From Novosphingobium flavum (lineage in GTDB: Bacteria; Pseudomonadota; Alphaproteobacteria; Sphingomonadales; Sphingomonadaceae): a stretch of 64,000 bases of DNA. A program made the position numbers and the translations under genes. Below, in pieces: positions 8,241 to 17,343 of this stretch. The notes under the pieces are model-generated. The model did no database searches. It worked only from the letters and a program-made list of their open reading frames with translations, and was not told where the DNA came from. The DNA lies in NCBI RefSeq assembly GCF_014230315.1, contig NZ_JACLAW010000003.1, positions 124,001 to 188,000 of the forward strand, given 5' to 3'. Position 1 is the first letter of the stretch; each line of letters starts with the position of its first letter.

Positions 8241-9497
8241 TTATTCGGCCGGGGCGGTGTGCATCATCAGCGCCGCGCCTGAGCGGTCGGGCAGGAAGGC
8301 TGCCGCCAGGATGGCGAGGCAAAACGCGCTGAGGGTACAGGTTCCCATCGCCTCGTTCAGCGGCATGGTGGTGGCCAGCAGACCGACGGCAGTGGTCGAG
8401 ACCGAGCCAATGCCGCGCCCGCCGGTGATGCAGAAGCCCACTCCCGTGCCGCGCACGTCGGTTGCAAAGAGTTCGGAGAACGTCGGCAGCATGGTTCCTG
8501 CGGTGGCCCCTTGCAGGGTGCCTTGCAGCAGGATCAAGAACAGGACAGCGGTCAGCGAAGGCTGCATGAACAGTAGAGCCACCACGACCGCCGCATGGCA
8601 AGGGACTAGGGTGAGGAAGGTCTGGCGGCGGCCGATGCGGTCACTGATGAAGCCGCCGATCAGCGGCCCGAGGATCAGACCGGTGACGCTGAGCGCAAGG
8701 TAGCCGGCGGTCTTCGTCACTTGCAGGTGAAGGTTGAGCCGAAGGTATGTCGGCAGCCACGCGTGGATGGCGAATCCTCCTCCGAGGATGCCCGTGGACA
8801 GCATCACGCCGAAAATCGATGTCCTGCGGTTGGCGCGATCGAAGATGTTCCAGAACGGCGTGACCGCAGCGCCGGCGCGGCGCTCCTCGCGCAGGTTTTC
8901 ATATGCCTCGCTCTCCGGCACATACTTGCGAACGTAGAGGGCGAGCACGCCCGGCACGGCACCGACCGCGAACATGATCCGCCAGGCGATGGTCTCTTCG
9001 AACATGCTGAAAAGGATCGGCATGACGATCAGCGCAAGAGCGTAACCGAGCCCGTAGCCCGCCTGCGCGCCGGTGACCACGCGGCCGCGCAGATGAGATC
9101 TTACCACTTCCCCGAGCAGAACGCCCGCGACCGCCGCCTCGCCGCCGAAGCCCATGCCCTGGAGGAAACGAACGGCGAAGAATTCGGTGTGCGTCGAACA
9201 GAGCGCCGCCAGGCCCGAGAACCCGGCGACCCACAGGATCGTGATCTGGAGCAACCGCTTGCGGCCGAAGCGATCCGCAGCCACGCCCGCAACCCAGCCG
9301 CCAAGGGCGTTGCCGATCAGGCCCGTGGTCGTCAGCATGCCGATTTCGGGCTTGGTGAAGCCGACGATCGTGATCAGGAGCGGCGCCAGCAGCGCATACA
9401 TCTGGGAATCGAGTGAATCGAGCGTGTAGCCGCCGAGGCAGGCCCAGAAGGATCGCCTCTCATTCTTGGATAGCTCGCCGTACCAAATCAGGGACAT
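8241..9497 (-). CDS. MFS transporter, AAHS family (aromatic acid:H+ symporter-like)
   Basis: A 418-residue, 12-helix permease. SLDSQMYALLAPLL in helix 1 and ADRFGRKRLLQ (motif A) near 70 are followed by RFLQGMGFGGE in helix 4 and SDRIGRRQTF in the second half. This pattern is typical of the benzoate/4-hydroxybenzoate/nicotinate (BenK/PcaK/NiaP) group. It probably imports a small carboxylic acid across the inner membrane. The chosen ATG at 9497 has a GAGG five bases upstream; the frame is open upstream, but those residues do not fit the family. Divergent from the LysR gene, the usual layout for a regulator and its target. Confidence 0.85.
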   Translation of the reverse strand: MSLIWYGELSKNERRSFWACLGGYTLDSLDSQMYALLAPLLITIVGFTKPEIGMLTTTGLIGNALGGWVAGVAADRFGRKRLLQITILWVAGFSGLAALCSTHTEFFAVRFLQGMGFGGEAAVAGVLLGEVVRSHLRGRVVTGAQAGYGLGYALALIVMPILFSMFEETIAWRIMFAVGAVPGVLALYVRKYVPESEAYENLREERRAGAAVTPFWNIFDRANRRTSIFGVMLSTGILGGGFAIHAWLPTYLRLNLHLQVTKTAGYLALSVTGLILGPLIGGFISDRIGRRQTFLTLVPCHAAVVVALLFMQPSLTAVLFLILLQGTLQGATAGTMLPTFSELFATDVRGTGVGFCITGGRGIGSVSTTAVGLLATTMPLNEAMGTCTLSAFCLAILAAAFLPDRSGAALMMHTAPAE

Positions 9498-9950
9498 CGG
9501 GACCTCGAAACTTGCAGGAGGACGTTCGACACAAACGAACTGCATTCGAGGACAATGTAGAACTGGGAAATCAAGACGCGCCGACAGACTACGAGGGCCA
9601 GACAGAGGAGCAGGCGACAACACCTTTACGCCATAAGCTGGCTCAATATGCCCGGCCTTCAACACAGCGACACATGCCGCCGCGCGCTTGATCCGCATCC
9701 CCTTCCACTGACCTCTCGTGCACGTTCGCGTGCTTCTTTATAATGGCCATTTCATAGAGCCGGCCTGCAGTCTTGTCCCCTCTCCCGCCGATTATCTCAA
9801 TCCCGTTTGATGTGTCGTGGCATAAGTTTTTGGTATAGGCTTCTTCCCTGATGAGGAGACAAGGCACTACCATCATGCCAGTTCTGCGGCGGTGCTCGGG
9901 AAGGGCGACCCAGCAGATGAAACAAAACAATAATCTGGAGAGTTGCCGCC
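9498..9950. promoter_or_regulatory. Divergent intergenic region between the AAHS transporter and the LysR gene
   Basis: A 453-base control region. It has a perfect palindrome AATGGCCATT (9742-9751) in an AT-rich patch and a GCACG-TTCG-CGTGC hairpin (9720-9733). A GGAG precedes the LysR start. No clean T-N11-A LysR box could be fixed by eye. A short reverse-strand frame (9643-9930) shows no family features. Confidence 0.5.
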
Positions 9951-11291
9951 ATGCCCCCCAGTGCGCTTCAGCCCAAGCCCCCCCGCCGGATCGCGGGCGA
10001 GAAATCTGAATACAGCGGGATAAACACCGTATTCGGGTTCTTTCCGAGCCTCCGGCTAATCCGCGCCTTCGCCGCGGTTGCCGAAGCGGAAAGCATCTCG
10101 CAAGCTTCGATTGACCTCAACCTTTCGCAATCGGCAGTTACCCAGGCGATCGCTCGGTTGGAGGCGGAACTCGGCTCCCCGCTCTTCGAAAGGCGAAGTA
10201 AAGGGAGCTACCTGACCGAAGTCGGCAAGATCCTGAAGGAACATACCGACAAGCTGTTCGCCAACATGGAAGAGGCCTTGCGTGAGTTCGCCGCCGGCAG
10301 CAGCGCGCATGGCGGCGCTTCGGTTCAGTCCCTGTCGATGCGGCTGACCAAATCGCAGGTGCTGGCGCTCATTTCGATCAAGGAATCCGGCTCGTTCATG
10401 CAGGCGGCCCGCCGTATCGGCGTGGCCCAGCCTACGATCCACCGATCGGCCCGGACTCTCGAAGGCAATCTCAACGCCCAACTGTTCAGCAACACGGCTC
10501 GCGGCTCGACGGTGAACGAGGTCGGCTATCGCTTGGCCAACCGCCTGCACCTCGCCGTCCGGGAATTTGAATGGGCCTATGAGCGGATCGAGGCGCAGAA
10601 GCTGCGCGAGCGTGGGCGGATTCTGGTTGGCGGCCTGCTGCTTGCAGGAAGCGGGTTCCTCGCCTCGGCGATCAGCGCCTTTTCAGCGACCCATCCCGAC
10701 GTCAACGTCGACATCGCCACGGCCTCCTACGACGTGCTTCTGGAACGGCTGCGGGCCGGGTCTATCGACTTCATCGTCGGCCTGCTCAAGCTGCCGCCGC
10801 CGACCGATGACGTGGTCGAGGAAATTCTCGCACCCGACCCCTATGTCATCGCGGTGAGGCGCGATCATCCTCTCGCCGGGCGCGAGAATGTCACCGTCGA
10901 GGATCTGGCCCGTTACGACTGGGTCATGCCCGGACCATTGACGGCGCGCCGGGCCAATTTCGAAATGCTTTTCTCGGATTTTCCGACTGAACCACGCACG
11001 AACATCGAAACCTATTCCCTGACGATCCTGTCCCTCCTGCTGGCTGAAAGTGACCGCATGACGATCCTGACGGAGAGCCAGATCCTGCTGGACCAGAGCT
11101 TGGGCCACACGCTGGCCAAGGTGCCTTACCGCCTGGCGCAGGAGGATGCGTTCATCGGGGTGACGACGCGGCGGAACTGGGTGCCATCGGATATCCAGAA
11201 GAACTTCCTGGACTTCCTGCGCAAGACCCAGATGACCGGTCGCCTGCGCGCTCAGGCGGCGGAGCGGGGCATGGCACGTAGCGCCGGATGA
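9951..11291 (+). CDS. LysR-type transcriptional regulator with two tandem HTH domains
   Basis: A 446-residue protein, about 140 longer than a normal LysR regulator. HTH 1 covers about 34-92 (LRLIRAFAAVAEAESISQAS, then LSQSAVTQAIARLE and PLFERR). A second complete LysR HTH covers about 131-192 (LALISIKESGSFMQAARR, then VAQPTIHRSARTLE and LFSNTARGSTVNEVG). One effector-binding domain runs from about 222 (RILVGGLLLAGSGF). Both HTH units keep their recognition-helix pattern. It probably controls the divergent AAHS transporter and perhaps the converging cluster; the inducer is unknown. Its last 40 bases overlap the end of the convergent binding-protein gene. Annotation as LysR is firm; the double HTH is visible directly. 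Confidence 0.9.
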   Translation: MPPSALQPKPPRRIAGEKSEYSGINTVFGFFPSLRLIRAFAAVAEAESISQASIDLNLSQSAVTQAIARLEAELGSPLFERRSKGSYLTEVGKILKEHTDKLFANMEEALREFAAGSSAHGGASVQSLSMRLTKSQVLALISIKESGSFMQAARRIGVAQPTIHRSARTLEGNLNAQLFSNTARGSTVNEVGYRLANRLHLAVREFEWAYERIEAQKLRERGRILVGGLLLAGSGFLASAISAFSATHPDVNVDIATASYDVLLERLRAGSIDFIVGLLKLPPPTDDVVEEILAPDPYVIAVRRDHPLAGRENVTVEDLARYDWVMPGPLTARRANFEMLFSDFPTEPRTNIETYSLTILSLLLAESDRMTILTESQILLDQSLGHTLAKVPYRLAQEDAFIGVTTRRNWVPSDIQKNFLDFLRKTQMTGRLRAQAAERGMARSAG

Positions 11292-12286
11292 GCCAGAAGG
11301 CGCCGCGCGAAACCCGCAGGGGCCGGATCGGCAACGTCTGCAAAGGGCAGGACGCGATGCTGCAAGCCCACACTGAGATTCAGGCGCTGGAGATAGGCGA
11401 TGTGGGCCGGCGACAGTCCTGGCAAGCGCCCATATGGCTGGCATTTCTGGATGAATTCCCACACCTGCTCGCCGCCGGCACTGTCCCCGCCGACCGCCTT
11501 GCGCGCGGCAAGATAGGCATTGCGGGATGAACGATCCGACACGAACCGAAACAGCCGGGTATAAGCGGCAAGACAGCGCGCCACCGCTTCCCCCCGATGA
11601 GCGAGAGCATCGCGCGAGGCATAGGCAAGCTGATAGGTAAACTGCGGCAGGGCCTGCCATAACCGCCCCCCGGCAATCACCCGCGTGCGAGGATCGGACA
11701 GGCCTGCCACCCCGCAGGGACCGGCATCAACGCGCCCGGCCAGGACGGCTTCGAGTACCTGGGCGTTGCTGCCGACCGAGACGAAGGTGACGCTGTCCTC
11801 GCCCATCCCCGACTGGCGCAGCAGCGCGATCATCAGAAGATGGAGCAACCCCTGTCGCTCGCCAATGCCGATGCGCTTTCCGACAAGATCCCGCAAACGG
11901 CGAACGTCTGAGCGCGCAGTGCAAACCGCCAGAGCTGGAAGCTGCATCGCGCTGCCCACCAGCCGCACGGGCTGCCCAGCCTCAATCGCCGGCAGCACTC
12001 CCGCGAAGGCAGAAATCATGCACAGGTCAGCCGCCCCCGCTGACAGCGCGGCGAGTGGCCCGGCAATGTCCCTGCTTTCCACCAAGGCAATGTCGAGGGC
12101 CAGATCACGGGCGAACCCGCAGTCAGCCATCAACTGCTGCAAGGTGGCGTTCTCCACCCCTTGGTTGCTGGCAAGGCGGATCGAAAGCGGGGCCAGCCGT
12201 CGGCGCGCGCCAGCAGGGCCTGCAACGAGTGCCGCTGCGGCACTCGCGCCCAAGCCGAAGAGAAAGTCGCGCCGGGGCAGGAACAT
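11252..12286 (-). CDS. Tat-exported NMT1/THI5-type solute-binding protein
   Basis: A 344-residue periplasmic protein. It has a twin-arginine signal (LPRRDFLFGLGA, residues 3-14) and then a type-2 periplasmic-binding fold of the SsuA/TauA/NMT1 group. Supporting segments are SAGAADLCMISAF near 84-96, LVGKRIGIGE near 135 and LAGRVDAGPCG near 180. Such proteins normally feed an ABC importer, but no permease or ATPase gene is present in this cluster. It may serve a distant transporter or act as a sensor. Its end overlaps the LysR gene tail-to-tail by 40 bases. It lies 63 bases downstream of the dihydroxyphthalate-decarboxylase-like gene and is probably co-transcribed with it. Confidence 0.8.
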   Translation of the reverse strand: MFLPRRDFLFGLGASAAAALVAGPAGARRRLAPLSIRLASNQGVENATLQQLMADCGFARDLALDIALVESRDIAGPLAALSAGAADLCMISAFAGVLPAIEAGQPVRLVGSAMQLPALAVCTARSDVRRLRDLVGKRIGIGERQGLLHLLMIALLRQSGMGEDSVTFVSVGSNAQVLEAVLAGRVDAGPCGVAGLSDPRTRVIAGGRLWQALPQFTYQLAYASRDALAHRGEAVARCLAAYTRLFRFVSDRSSRNAYLAARKAVGGDSAGGEQVWEFIQKCQPYGRLPGLSPAHIAYLQRLNLSVGLQHRVLPFADVADPAPAGFARRLLAHPALRAMPRSAA

Positions 12287-12349
12287 TGCTCACCCTTCTC
12301 ACGGCAAGGGCGGTGCGCCGGACCAGGGGCCCAGCGCACCGCCATGCAC

Positions 12350-13333
12350 TTAGCCCAGGTAGGGGGCGATCTTTTCGGGATCGACGAACAGTTCGTCCAG
12401 GGTCAGGCGCTTCGGCGTAAGACCCTGCTTGAAGGCGGTCGCCTCCAGCGCTTCGATGGTGGGACGGTTCACCTCGATGCCATAGGGCAACGGATCGGGA
12501 CCGACGATCTTCTGGAGCTTGCGATACTTGTCCGCTCCCTTGCCCGTGGCCTCGCCCGAATTCAGCTGTTCCAGCCATTCATCCTTGGCCTGGGCGAAAG
12601 CATCGTAAAGCGAACGCGCAACCCACGGATGCTGGGCCAGCACCTCATCCTTCACGACAATCGTCCCGTGCATCGGATAAACACCGGTGCGGCGGTAGTA
12701 TTCGGCCTCAACTTCTTCGGCATTGGGGATGAGATCTGGATAATCGGCCGCGACCTCCTGCCAGCCGCCCGTCGGACTGCCCTTGCGACCGATGCCGGCA
12801 TTGGCCCCGACGCCAGCCTGAAGCTCTCCATCCGCCATCATGTCGGCCAGGGGCCGGGTGGCATGGATCACGTTGGGCGGCAGCTTGAGCTGGGTAACAT
12901 GCTCTTCATCGTCGACCACCCAGGTGACCTTGCTGGGGTCAAGGCCGTATTCGTCCATGAAAACCTGGCGGATCCAGGCGCCGGTCGTGACCGAATAGGC
13001 GCGCACGCCGACCTTCTTGCCCTCAAGGTCCTTGGGGGTCTTGATCCCGGAATCCGGACGGACAAGCATTCCGGCATGATGGAAACGGCGAACCACGAAG
13101 ATCGGCAGGCCGATGAACGGAGCGTCATAGCCGCGGGCGATGATGTAGGTGGTCGGCGCCAGTTCGCAGACGTCGAACTCAAGATCACGGACCATGCGGC
13201 GGAAGGCGCCGATCTGCGGCTTTACGGTAATGAATTCGGCGTCCACGCCTTCGATCGGGATCGATCCGTCGCGGATGCGGGACGTGTGCGGATGCTCGGC
13301 AATGGCAAGCTTGAGATGGACCTTGTTAGCCAA
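12350..13333 (-). CDS. 4,5-dihydroxyphthalate decarboxylase-like protein
   Basis: A 327-residue cytoplasmic protein with no signal peptide. It matches the family of phthalate-pathway 4,5-dihydroxyphthalate decarboxylase (Pht5), which has a binding-protein-like fold. Typical segments are FDVCELAPTTYIIAR near 53-67, PIFVVRRFHHAGM near 77, LEGKKVGVRAYSVTTG near 103 and YPMHGTIVVKDEVL near 219. The enzyme would decarboxylate a dihydroxylated aromatic acid, but many homologues are untested. The start codon is TTG, with AGGAG seven bases upstream. Its neighbours (AAHS importer, amidohydrolase, TonB receptor) fit a pathway for an aromatic acid. It could instead be a cytoplasmic binding protein. Confidence 0.72.
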   Translation of the reverse strand: MANKVHLKLAIAEHPHTSRIRDGSIPIEGVDAEFITVKPQIGAFRRMVRDLEFDVCELAPTTYIIARGYDAPFIGLPIFVVRRFHHAGMLVRPDSGIKTPKDLEGKKVGVRAYSVTTGAWIRQVFMDEYGLDPSKVTWVVDDEEHVTQLKLPPNVIHATRPLADMMADGELQAGVGANAGIGRKGSPTGGWQEVAADYPDLIPNAEEVEAEYYRRTGVYPMHGTIVVKDEVLAQHPWVARSLYDAFAQAKDEWLEQLNSGEATGKGADKYRKLQKIVGPDPLPYGIEVNRPTIEALEATAFKQGLTPKRLTLDELFVDPEKIAPYLG

Positions 13334-13464
13334 GGGAATTCTCCTGAAATTGGATGTCTGGCACCAGGCTTGGGGAAGGTGCGGGCGGGTTGCGCCCGGC
13401 GCGCAAGGAGTGTCAATTCAACCCGCGTGGTATTGGAACGCGCCGGTCCGATATCTTATGAGGT

Positions 13465-13487
13465 CGGGCGATTTTCACCATCGCCCG
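13465..13487 (-). terminator. Hairpin between the TonB receptor and the decarboxylase-like gene
   Basis: An 8-bp stem, CGGGCGAT (13465-13472) with ATCGCCCG (13480-13487), and a 7-base loop. It lies in a 224-base gap downstream of the receptor. There is no T-run, so it may attenuate rather than end transcription. Confidence 0.35.
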
Positions 13488-13557
13488 CCGCCGCCCTCCC
13501 CGCAGGAACTGCGACAGGTTGGCGGCCGCAGGCGCCCACCGGCGCCCGCGCCCCCGT

Positions 13558-16392
13558 TCAGAACTGCACCTTCACGCCTGCGGTGTAGTAGCGGCCGCGA
13601 ATGTCGTCGCCGATCGCGAAACCGTCACGCAGGCCCGCGCGACTGCCATTGCCGGAATAGGCTCCGATCGGCGGCTTGGCATCGAACAGGTTCTGCACGT
13701 TGACATAGAACTGAAAACCGCCGTGATCGCGCTTGATGTCCCACGACAGGTTGAGGTTGGTCACCCCGAACGCGTCGATGTGGTTGTTGACCCACACCTG
13801 CGTCGGATCGCCGCCCAGCTTCATTGCGTTGCGCCAGCGTTCATTGATGTCGAACGTCAGGCTGTCAGTGACCTGGTAGCGGAAGTTGGCGTTGAGGCGG
13901 ACCGACGGAGCTGCATAGAGACCCAGCGGACCGAACGCCACACCGCCCTGGTCAATGGTCGGCACGTCCGGCTGGATATAGTAGATATGCGGCTGCCAGG
14001 CGGCCAGCACGCGTGTCTGGAACGGACGGCCGAACAGTTCCCCTTGATAGTTGACCTCGAAGTCCACGCCCCAAGTCTTCACCTGGGCCAGGTTGATGTT
14101 CTGGATCAGCCACATTGTCGCGGCGTTGGCCGGTGTCTGGTCCGCCAGGCCGTTGGGACGCACTTGCAGGGCGCAGTACGGGGACGTGCCGCCACTGTTG
14201 TAGCAAGCTGTTTGCAGGCTCTGGGTGGACCCGGTCACCTGGGTAATCGCATTGCTGATGTTGATCCGGTAGGCATCCACCGCGAGGCTCAGGCCCCGCG
14301 CCGGCTTCCATACCACGCCCGCCGTCAGGGCATTGCCGATTTCGGCAGTAAGCCCGGGGTTGCCAAGGGTGCGCTGCGGAATTGTGGGGTTGGTGCCGGT
14401 CAGGTAGTCGGTTGCCCGGACGATAGTCTGGCTGGTCGGTGCAAACAGCTCATACAGCGTGGGTGCCCGGATATCGCGCGAGCGGGTTACGCGGAAGCGC
14501 AGGTTCCCCGCGAGCTCCAGATCGCCGCCGATCTTCCAGGTCCAGTAGTTCCCGCTGGTGCTGTAATGCGTATAGCGTGCAGCCGCGTTGAGGTTGAGGC
14601 TCTGGATGATTCCGGCATCCTTGATCAACGGCATCTGGAATTCGCCCGCGCCTTCCCACACGGTCTGCGAAAGGCCGCCCGGAGACGCGCCGAACTGGAA
14701 ATCGTTGAGCGAGGTAGCGGCAACGGTGGCCGTAGCCGCCTTGCAGTTGCCGAAGCGCAGGCTGGTGCAGTCGGCCACGTTGTCGGGGGTGGAGGTGGAG
14801 GTCGAGACGAAGCCGATCCGGCGCCATTCACCCGAAAGGGCGGCGGTGAGCGGACCGGCCCAGCCCTCGAACACGTCGCCGCTGATCGAGCCGGCAACGT
14901 TGTCGGTCGTGGTGCGGGCGATGTAGTTCACCGTGTCGGTGATGTAGCTGATGGCGCCCTGGCTCGCGGCGGTCGGCCCGAACGGGTTGAACGGCACGCA
15001 ACCGGCATAGGCAGCATTGGTCAGCGCAGGCTGGCAGACGATCTGCCCGTTGCTGGAAACGGCATCGAGCGCAGCGGCCAACTTCTGGCGGTTGATGTCG
15101 TTGGACAGCCGGTTATCCAGCTTGGTGAAGCCGTGCGTATAGTCGGCCGTCCACTTCCAGCCGCCGATGCTCCCGTCCAGCCCAGCAGTCAGGATGAACT
15201 GGCTGGACTTCATGTCCTCATGCGCAGGTGGCACCTGGTTGAGCAGCTGGCTGTAGGTGAAGGTCGTTTCCGTCGCCGGGATCAGGGCCTTGACCGCGGC
15301 GGGCAGGAAGGCGTTGTCGCGGCTGAGCGTCACGTTGGAGAGAATGCCGGCATCGCCATCCGAGACGTTGGTCTTGAAGGTGCCCGAGGCCTGGACGAAG
15401 GCATGGACCGAATCCGAAAGTTCATAATCGGCGCGCCCGAAGAGCTGATGCGCTTCGCTCCCACTGATCAGACTGCCGTCAAAGTAGCCGCCATCACCGC
15501 CGATCTGAATGCCGGAAGTGCCCGTCGCCGTACCGTTGACGAAGCTCGACAGGACACCGTCCATGGTGAAGGTCTTGCCGTTCAGCGTGCCGCTGGTAAT
15601 CAGGCCACCGAACGGGGTTCCGGACTGACGCAGGTTGGTCTGGAGCACGTACGGGCTCGTCGCCGTGCCGGCGCCGGTGACGCCCACCTGCTGAAGCGTC
15701 GGACGGCTCGAGCGAAAGCGGACCGCGTCTTCCTTGCGATACTGGTAGCTCGCCTCGACGTGCAGGCGCTCACCCAGTTGCGTCCCATAGGCAAAGCCGA
15801 CGTCGCGGCGGCCGTCATCACCATACCGGGAAATGCCGGCGCTGGCCTGCCCCTTGAAACCGTTGAACTTGCGGTTGAGCACGTAGTTGACCACGCCGGA
15901 AACGGCATCGGAACCGTAGACGGCCGAGACGCCGCCGGTGACGATATCCACACGGTCCACCAGCATTTGCGGGACGATGTCGACGTCCACAAGCCCGTTG
16001 AACAGGGTCGGCGGTACGCGGCGGCCGTCTTCCAGCACGAGGGTCCGGTTGGCGCCAAGGTTGCGCAGGTTAAGGGTGTTGGCCGCGCCGTTGCCGCCCG
16101 ACTGGGTGCCGGTGTTGGTCGGGTTGGAGGTGCTCTGGCGCGAGCCCGAGAAGGCAGGAATCGTATTGAGCCCTTCCGCCAGCGACATGCCCGGCATGGT
16201 GGTCATCAGATCCTTCGAACTGACCACGGTCACCGGCGACGGACTGTCATCGCCATTCTTGACCACGCGCGAGCCGGTGACGACGATATCGACGTCCGCC
16301 GGGGGCGGTGCTGCCGTTTCCTGCGCATGGGCCTGAACAGCGAAGACCAGCGCGCTGGCGGTTCCAAGCAGATAGATGGACTTTATGGACAT
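13558..16392 (-). CDS. TonB-dependent outer-membrane receptor
   Basis: A 944-residue receptor. A signal peptide (residues 1-23, ending AHA) is followed by the TonB box region VDIVVTGSRVV near 34. The plug domain shows LNLRNLGANRTLVLEDGRR near 110 and VDIVTGGVSAVYGSDAVSG near 149. A 22-strand barrel ends in the terminal signature YYTAGVKVQF with C-terminal Phe. It takes up a scarce substrate through the outer membrane using TonB energy. It lies between the amidohydrolase (69 bases upstream) and the decarboxylase-like gene on the same strand, so it probably imports the substrate of this cluster. The plug type is common in sphingomonads; ligand unknown. Confidence 0.93.
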   Translation of the reverse strand: MSIKSIYLLGTASALVFAVQAHAQETAAPPPADVDIVVTGSRVVKNGDDSPSPVTVVSSKDLMTTMPGMSLAEGLNTIPAFSGSRQSTSNPTNTGTQSGGNGAANTLNLRNLGANRTLVLEDGRRVPPTLFNGLVDVDIVPQMLVDRVDIVTGGVSAVYGSDAVSGVVNYVLNRKFNGFKGQASAGISRYGDDGRRDVGFAYGTQLGERLHVEASYQYRKEDAVRFRSSRPTLQQVGVTGAGTATSPYVLQTNLRQSGTPFGGLITSGTLNGKTFTMDGVLSSFVNGTATGTSGIQIGGDGGYFDGSLISGSEAHQLFGRADYELSDSVHAFVQASGTFKTNVSDGDAGILSNVTLSRDNAFLPAAVKALIPATETTFTYSQLLNQVPPAHEDMKSSQFILTAGLDGSIGGWKWTADYTHGFTKLDNRLSNDINRQKLAAALDAVSSNGQIVCQPALTNAAYAGCVPFNPFGPTAASQGAISYITDTVNYIARTTTDNVAGSISGDVFEGWAGPLTAALSGEWRRIGFVSTSTSTPDNVADCTSLRFGNCKAATATVAATSLNDFQFGASPGGLSQTVWEGAGEFQMPLIKDAGIIQSLNLNAAARYTHYSTSGNYWTWKIGGDLELAGNLRFRVTRSRDIRAPTLYELFAPTSQTIVRATDYLTGTNPTIPQRTLGNPGLTAEIGNALTAGVVWKPARGLSLAVDAYRINISNAITQVTGSTQSLQTACYNSGGTSPYCALQVRPNGLADQTPANAATMWLIQNINLAQVKTWGVDFEVNYQGELFGRPFQTRVLAAWQPHIYYIQPDVPTIDQGGVAFGPLGLYAAPSVRLNANFRYQVTDSLTFDINERWRNAMKLGGDPTQVWVNNHIDAFGVTNLNLSWDIKRDHGGFQFYVNVQNLFDAKPPIGAYSGNGSRAGLRDGFAIGDDIRGRYYTAGVKVQF

Positions 16393-16461
16393 ACATCCCC
16401 CAAAAGGATCAAGTTGTTGATGTCTGGACCTTGACTGGTCCTTAGTGCGAAAAAGGGTAGA

Positions 16462-17343
16462 TCAGCCGCAAGACCGGGCGGACGCCTGTTCACGATTTGA
16501 TGTCAGGCTTGGGTAGAGGCGCAGCGCGGTGCGCGAGAAAATCCATTCGCGATCCTCGTCCGACAGCGTCGCGCAACCCCGCATCGCCATGTCGAGCAGA
16601 TCCTTCATGCTGCCCTCGCTGGCCGGATAGTTAGAGCCCCAGGCGATGCGATCGGCACCAAACTCACTGACCAGCCGCTCCAGGATCGGAGCCGGACGAT
16701 CCCATCCCTTGCCCTTGAGGAAGTTGACCGAGGTCACCTTCAGGAACAGGTTGGGATGGCGCGCCAGCCGCAATAGAGGCCCGGCCGCCGTGAAGGGCGC
16801 ACCGTCGGAATAGTCAGCCCGGCCTGCATGATCGAGGAAGAAGTTCACCTCGGGAAACCGCTGCATCGCCGCTTCCAGGGCTTCGAACCCATCCACCGCG
16901 TTGACGTTCACGGCAACCGTGATCCCCAAATCTGCCGCACAGGCATAGACAGGGAACAATCGCGGATCGTCGAGGCTCAGCCAGGCCGTGGTGACCGTCG
17001 TGCCCTTGACGTAGATTCGCATGCCCGTCAGCCCCTTGGCGAACCACTTGCGCATCGTGTGAACGGCATCGTCTGCCAGCACGTTCATCGAAAAGACGCC
17101 GGTCAACCTGTCTGGATAGGCGGCGACCGCGTCGGCCACGTAGCCACAAGCAAAGCCATAGGTGGTTGACGAATGGACCAGAGCTGCCTTTGCGATCCCT
17201 GCACTGTCCATCGCGTCGATCAATTGCTCGGTGGTGACCGACCTTTCGTGCGACCAGTCCGAGCGCCGTTCGCCGAGCGGTGAGATCGGATAGCGGACAC
17301 TGTCTTCGGAAACGACATGCGGATGCGTGTCGATAATTTTCAT
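16462..17343 (-). CDS. Amidohydrolase-2 family metal-dependent hydrolase (TIM barrel)
   Basis: A 293-residue protein. IIDTHPHV at the N-terminus is the HxH metal motif. Further segments are VHSSTTYGFACGY, FLDHAGRADYSDG (conserved His near 170) and IAWGSNYPASEG near 240. The usual catalytic Asp of the GSDYP motif is Asn here, as in some lactonases of this group (LigI has GTNWP). Family members open lactone rings or decarboxylate aromatic acids. ATG 17343 has GAGGAG ten bases upstream; a TTG two codons earlier is less likely. First gene of the strand unit that continues into the TonB receptor. Exact substrate unknown. Confidence 0.8.
   Translation of the reverse strand: MKIIDTHPHVVSEDSVRYPISPLGERRSDWSHERSVTTEQLIDAMDSAGIAKAALVHSSTTYGFACGYVADAVAAYPDRLTGVFSMNVLADDAVHTMRKWFAKGLTGMRIYVKGTTVTTAWLSLDDPRLFPVYACAADLGITVAVNVNAVDGFEALEAAMQRFPEVNFFLDHAGRADYSDGAPFTAAGPLLRLARHPNLFLKVTSVNFLKGKGWDRPAPILERLVSEFGADRIAWGSNYPASEGSMKDLLDMAMRGCATLSDEDREWIFSRTALRLYPSLTSNREQASARSCG

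Noticed and set aside
6602..8332. Forward open frame opposite the DHA2 exporter
   Set aside because: No domain-like sequence; antisense to a well-supported membrane protein.
9643..9930. 95-codon reverse frame in the LysR/AAHS control region
   Set aside because: Covers the likely divergent promoters and has no recognisable features.
13519..16434. 971-codon forward frame opposite the TonB receptor
   Set aside because: Mirror frame of a TonB receptor with signal peptide and terminal Phe; the translation has no hydrophobic pattern or family motif.
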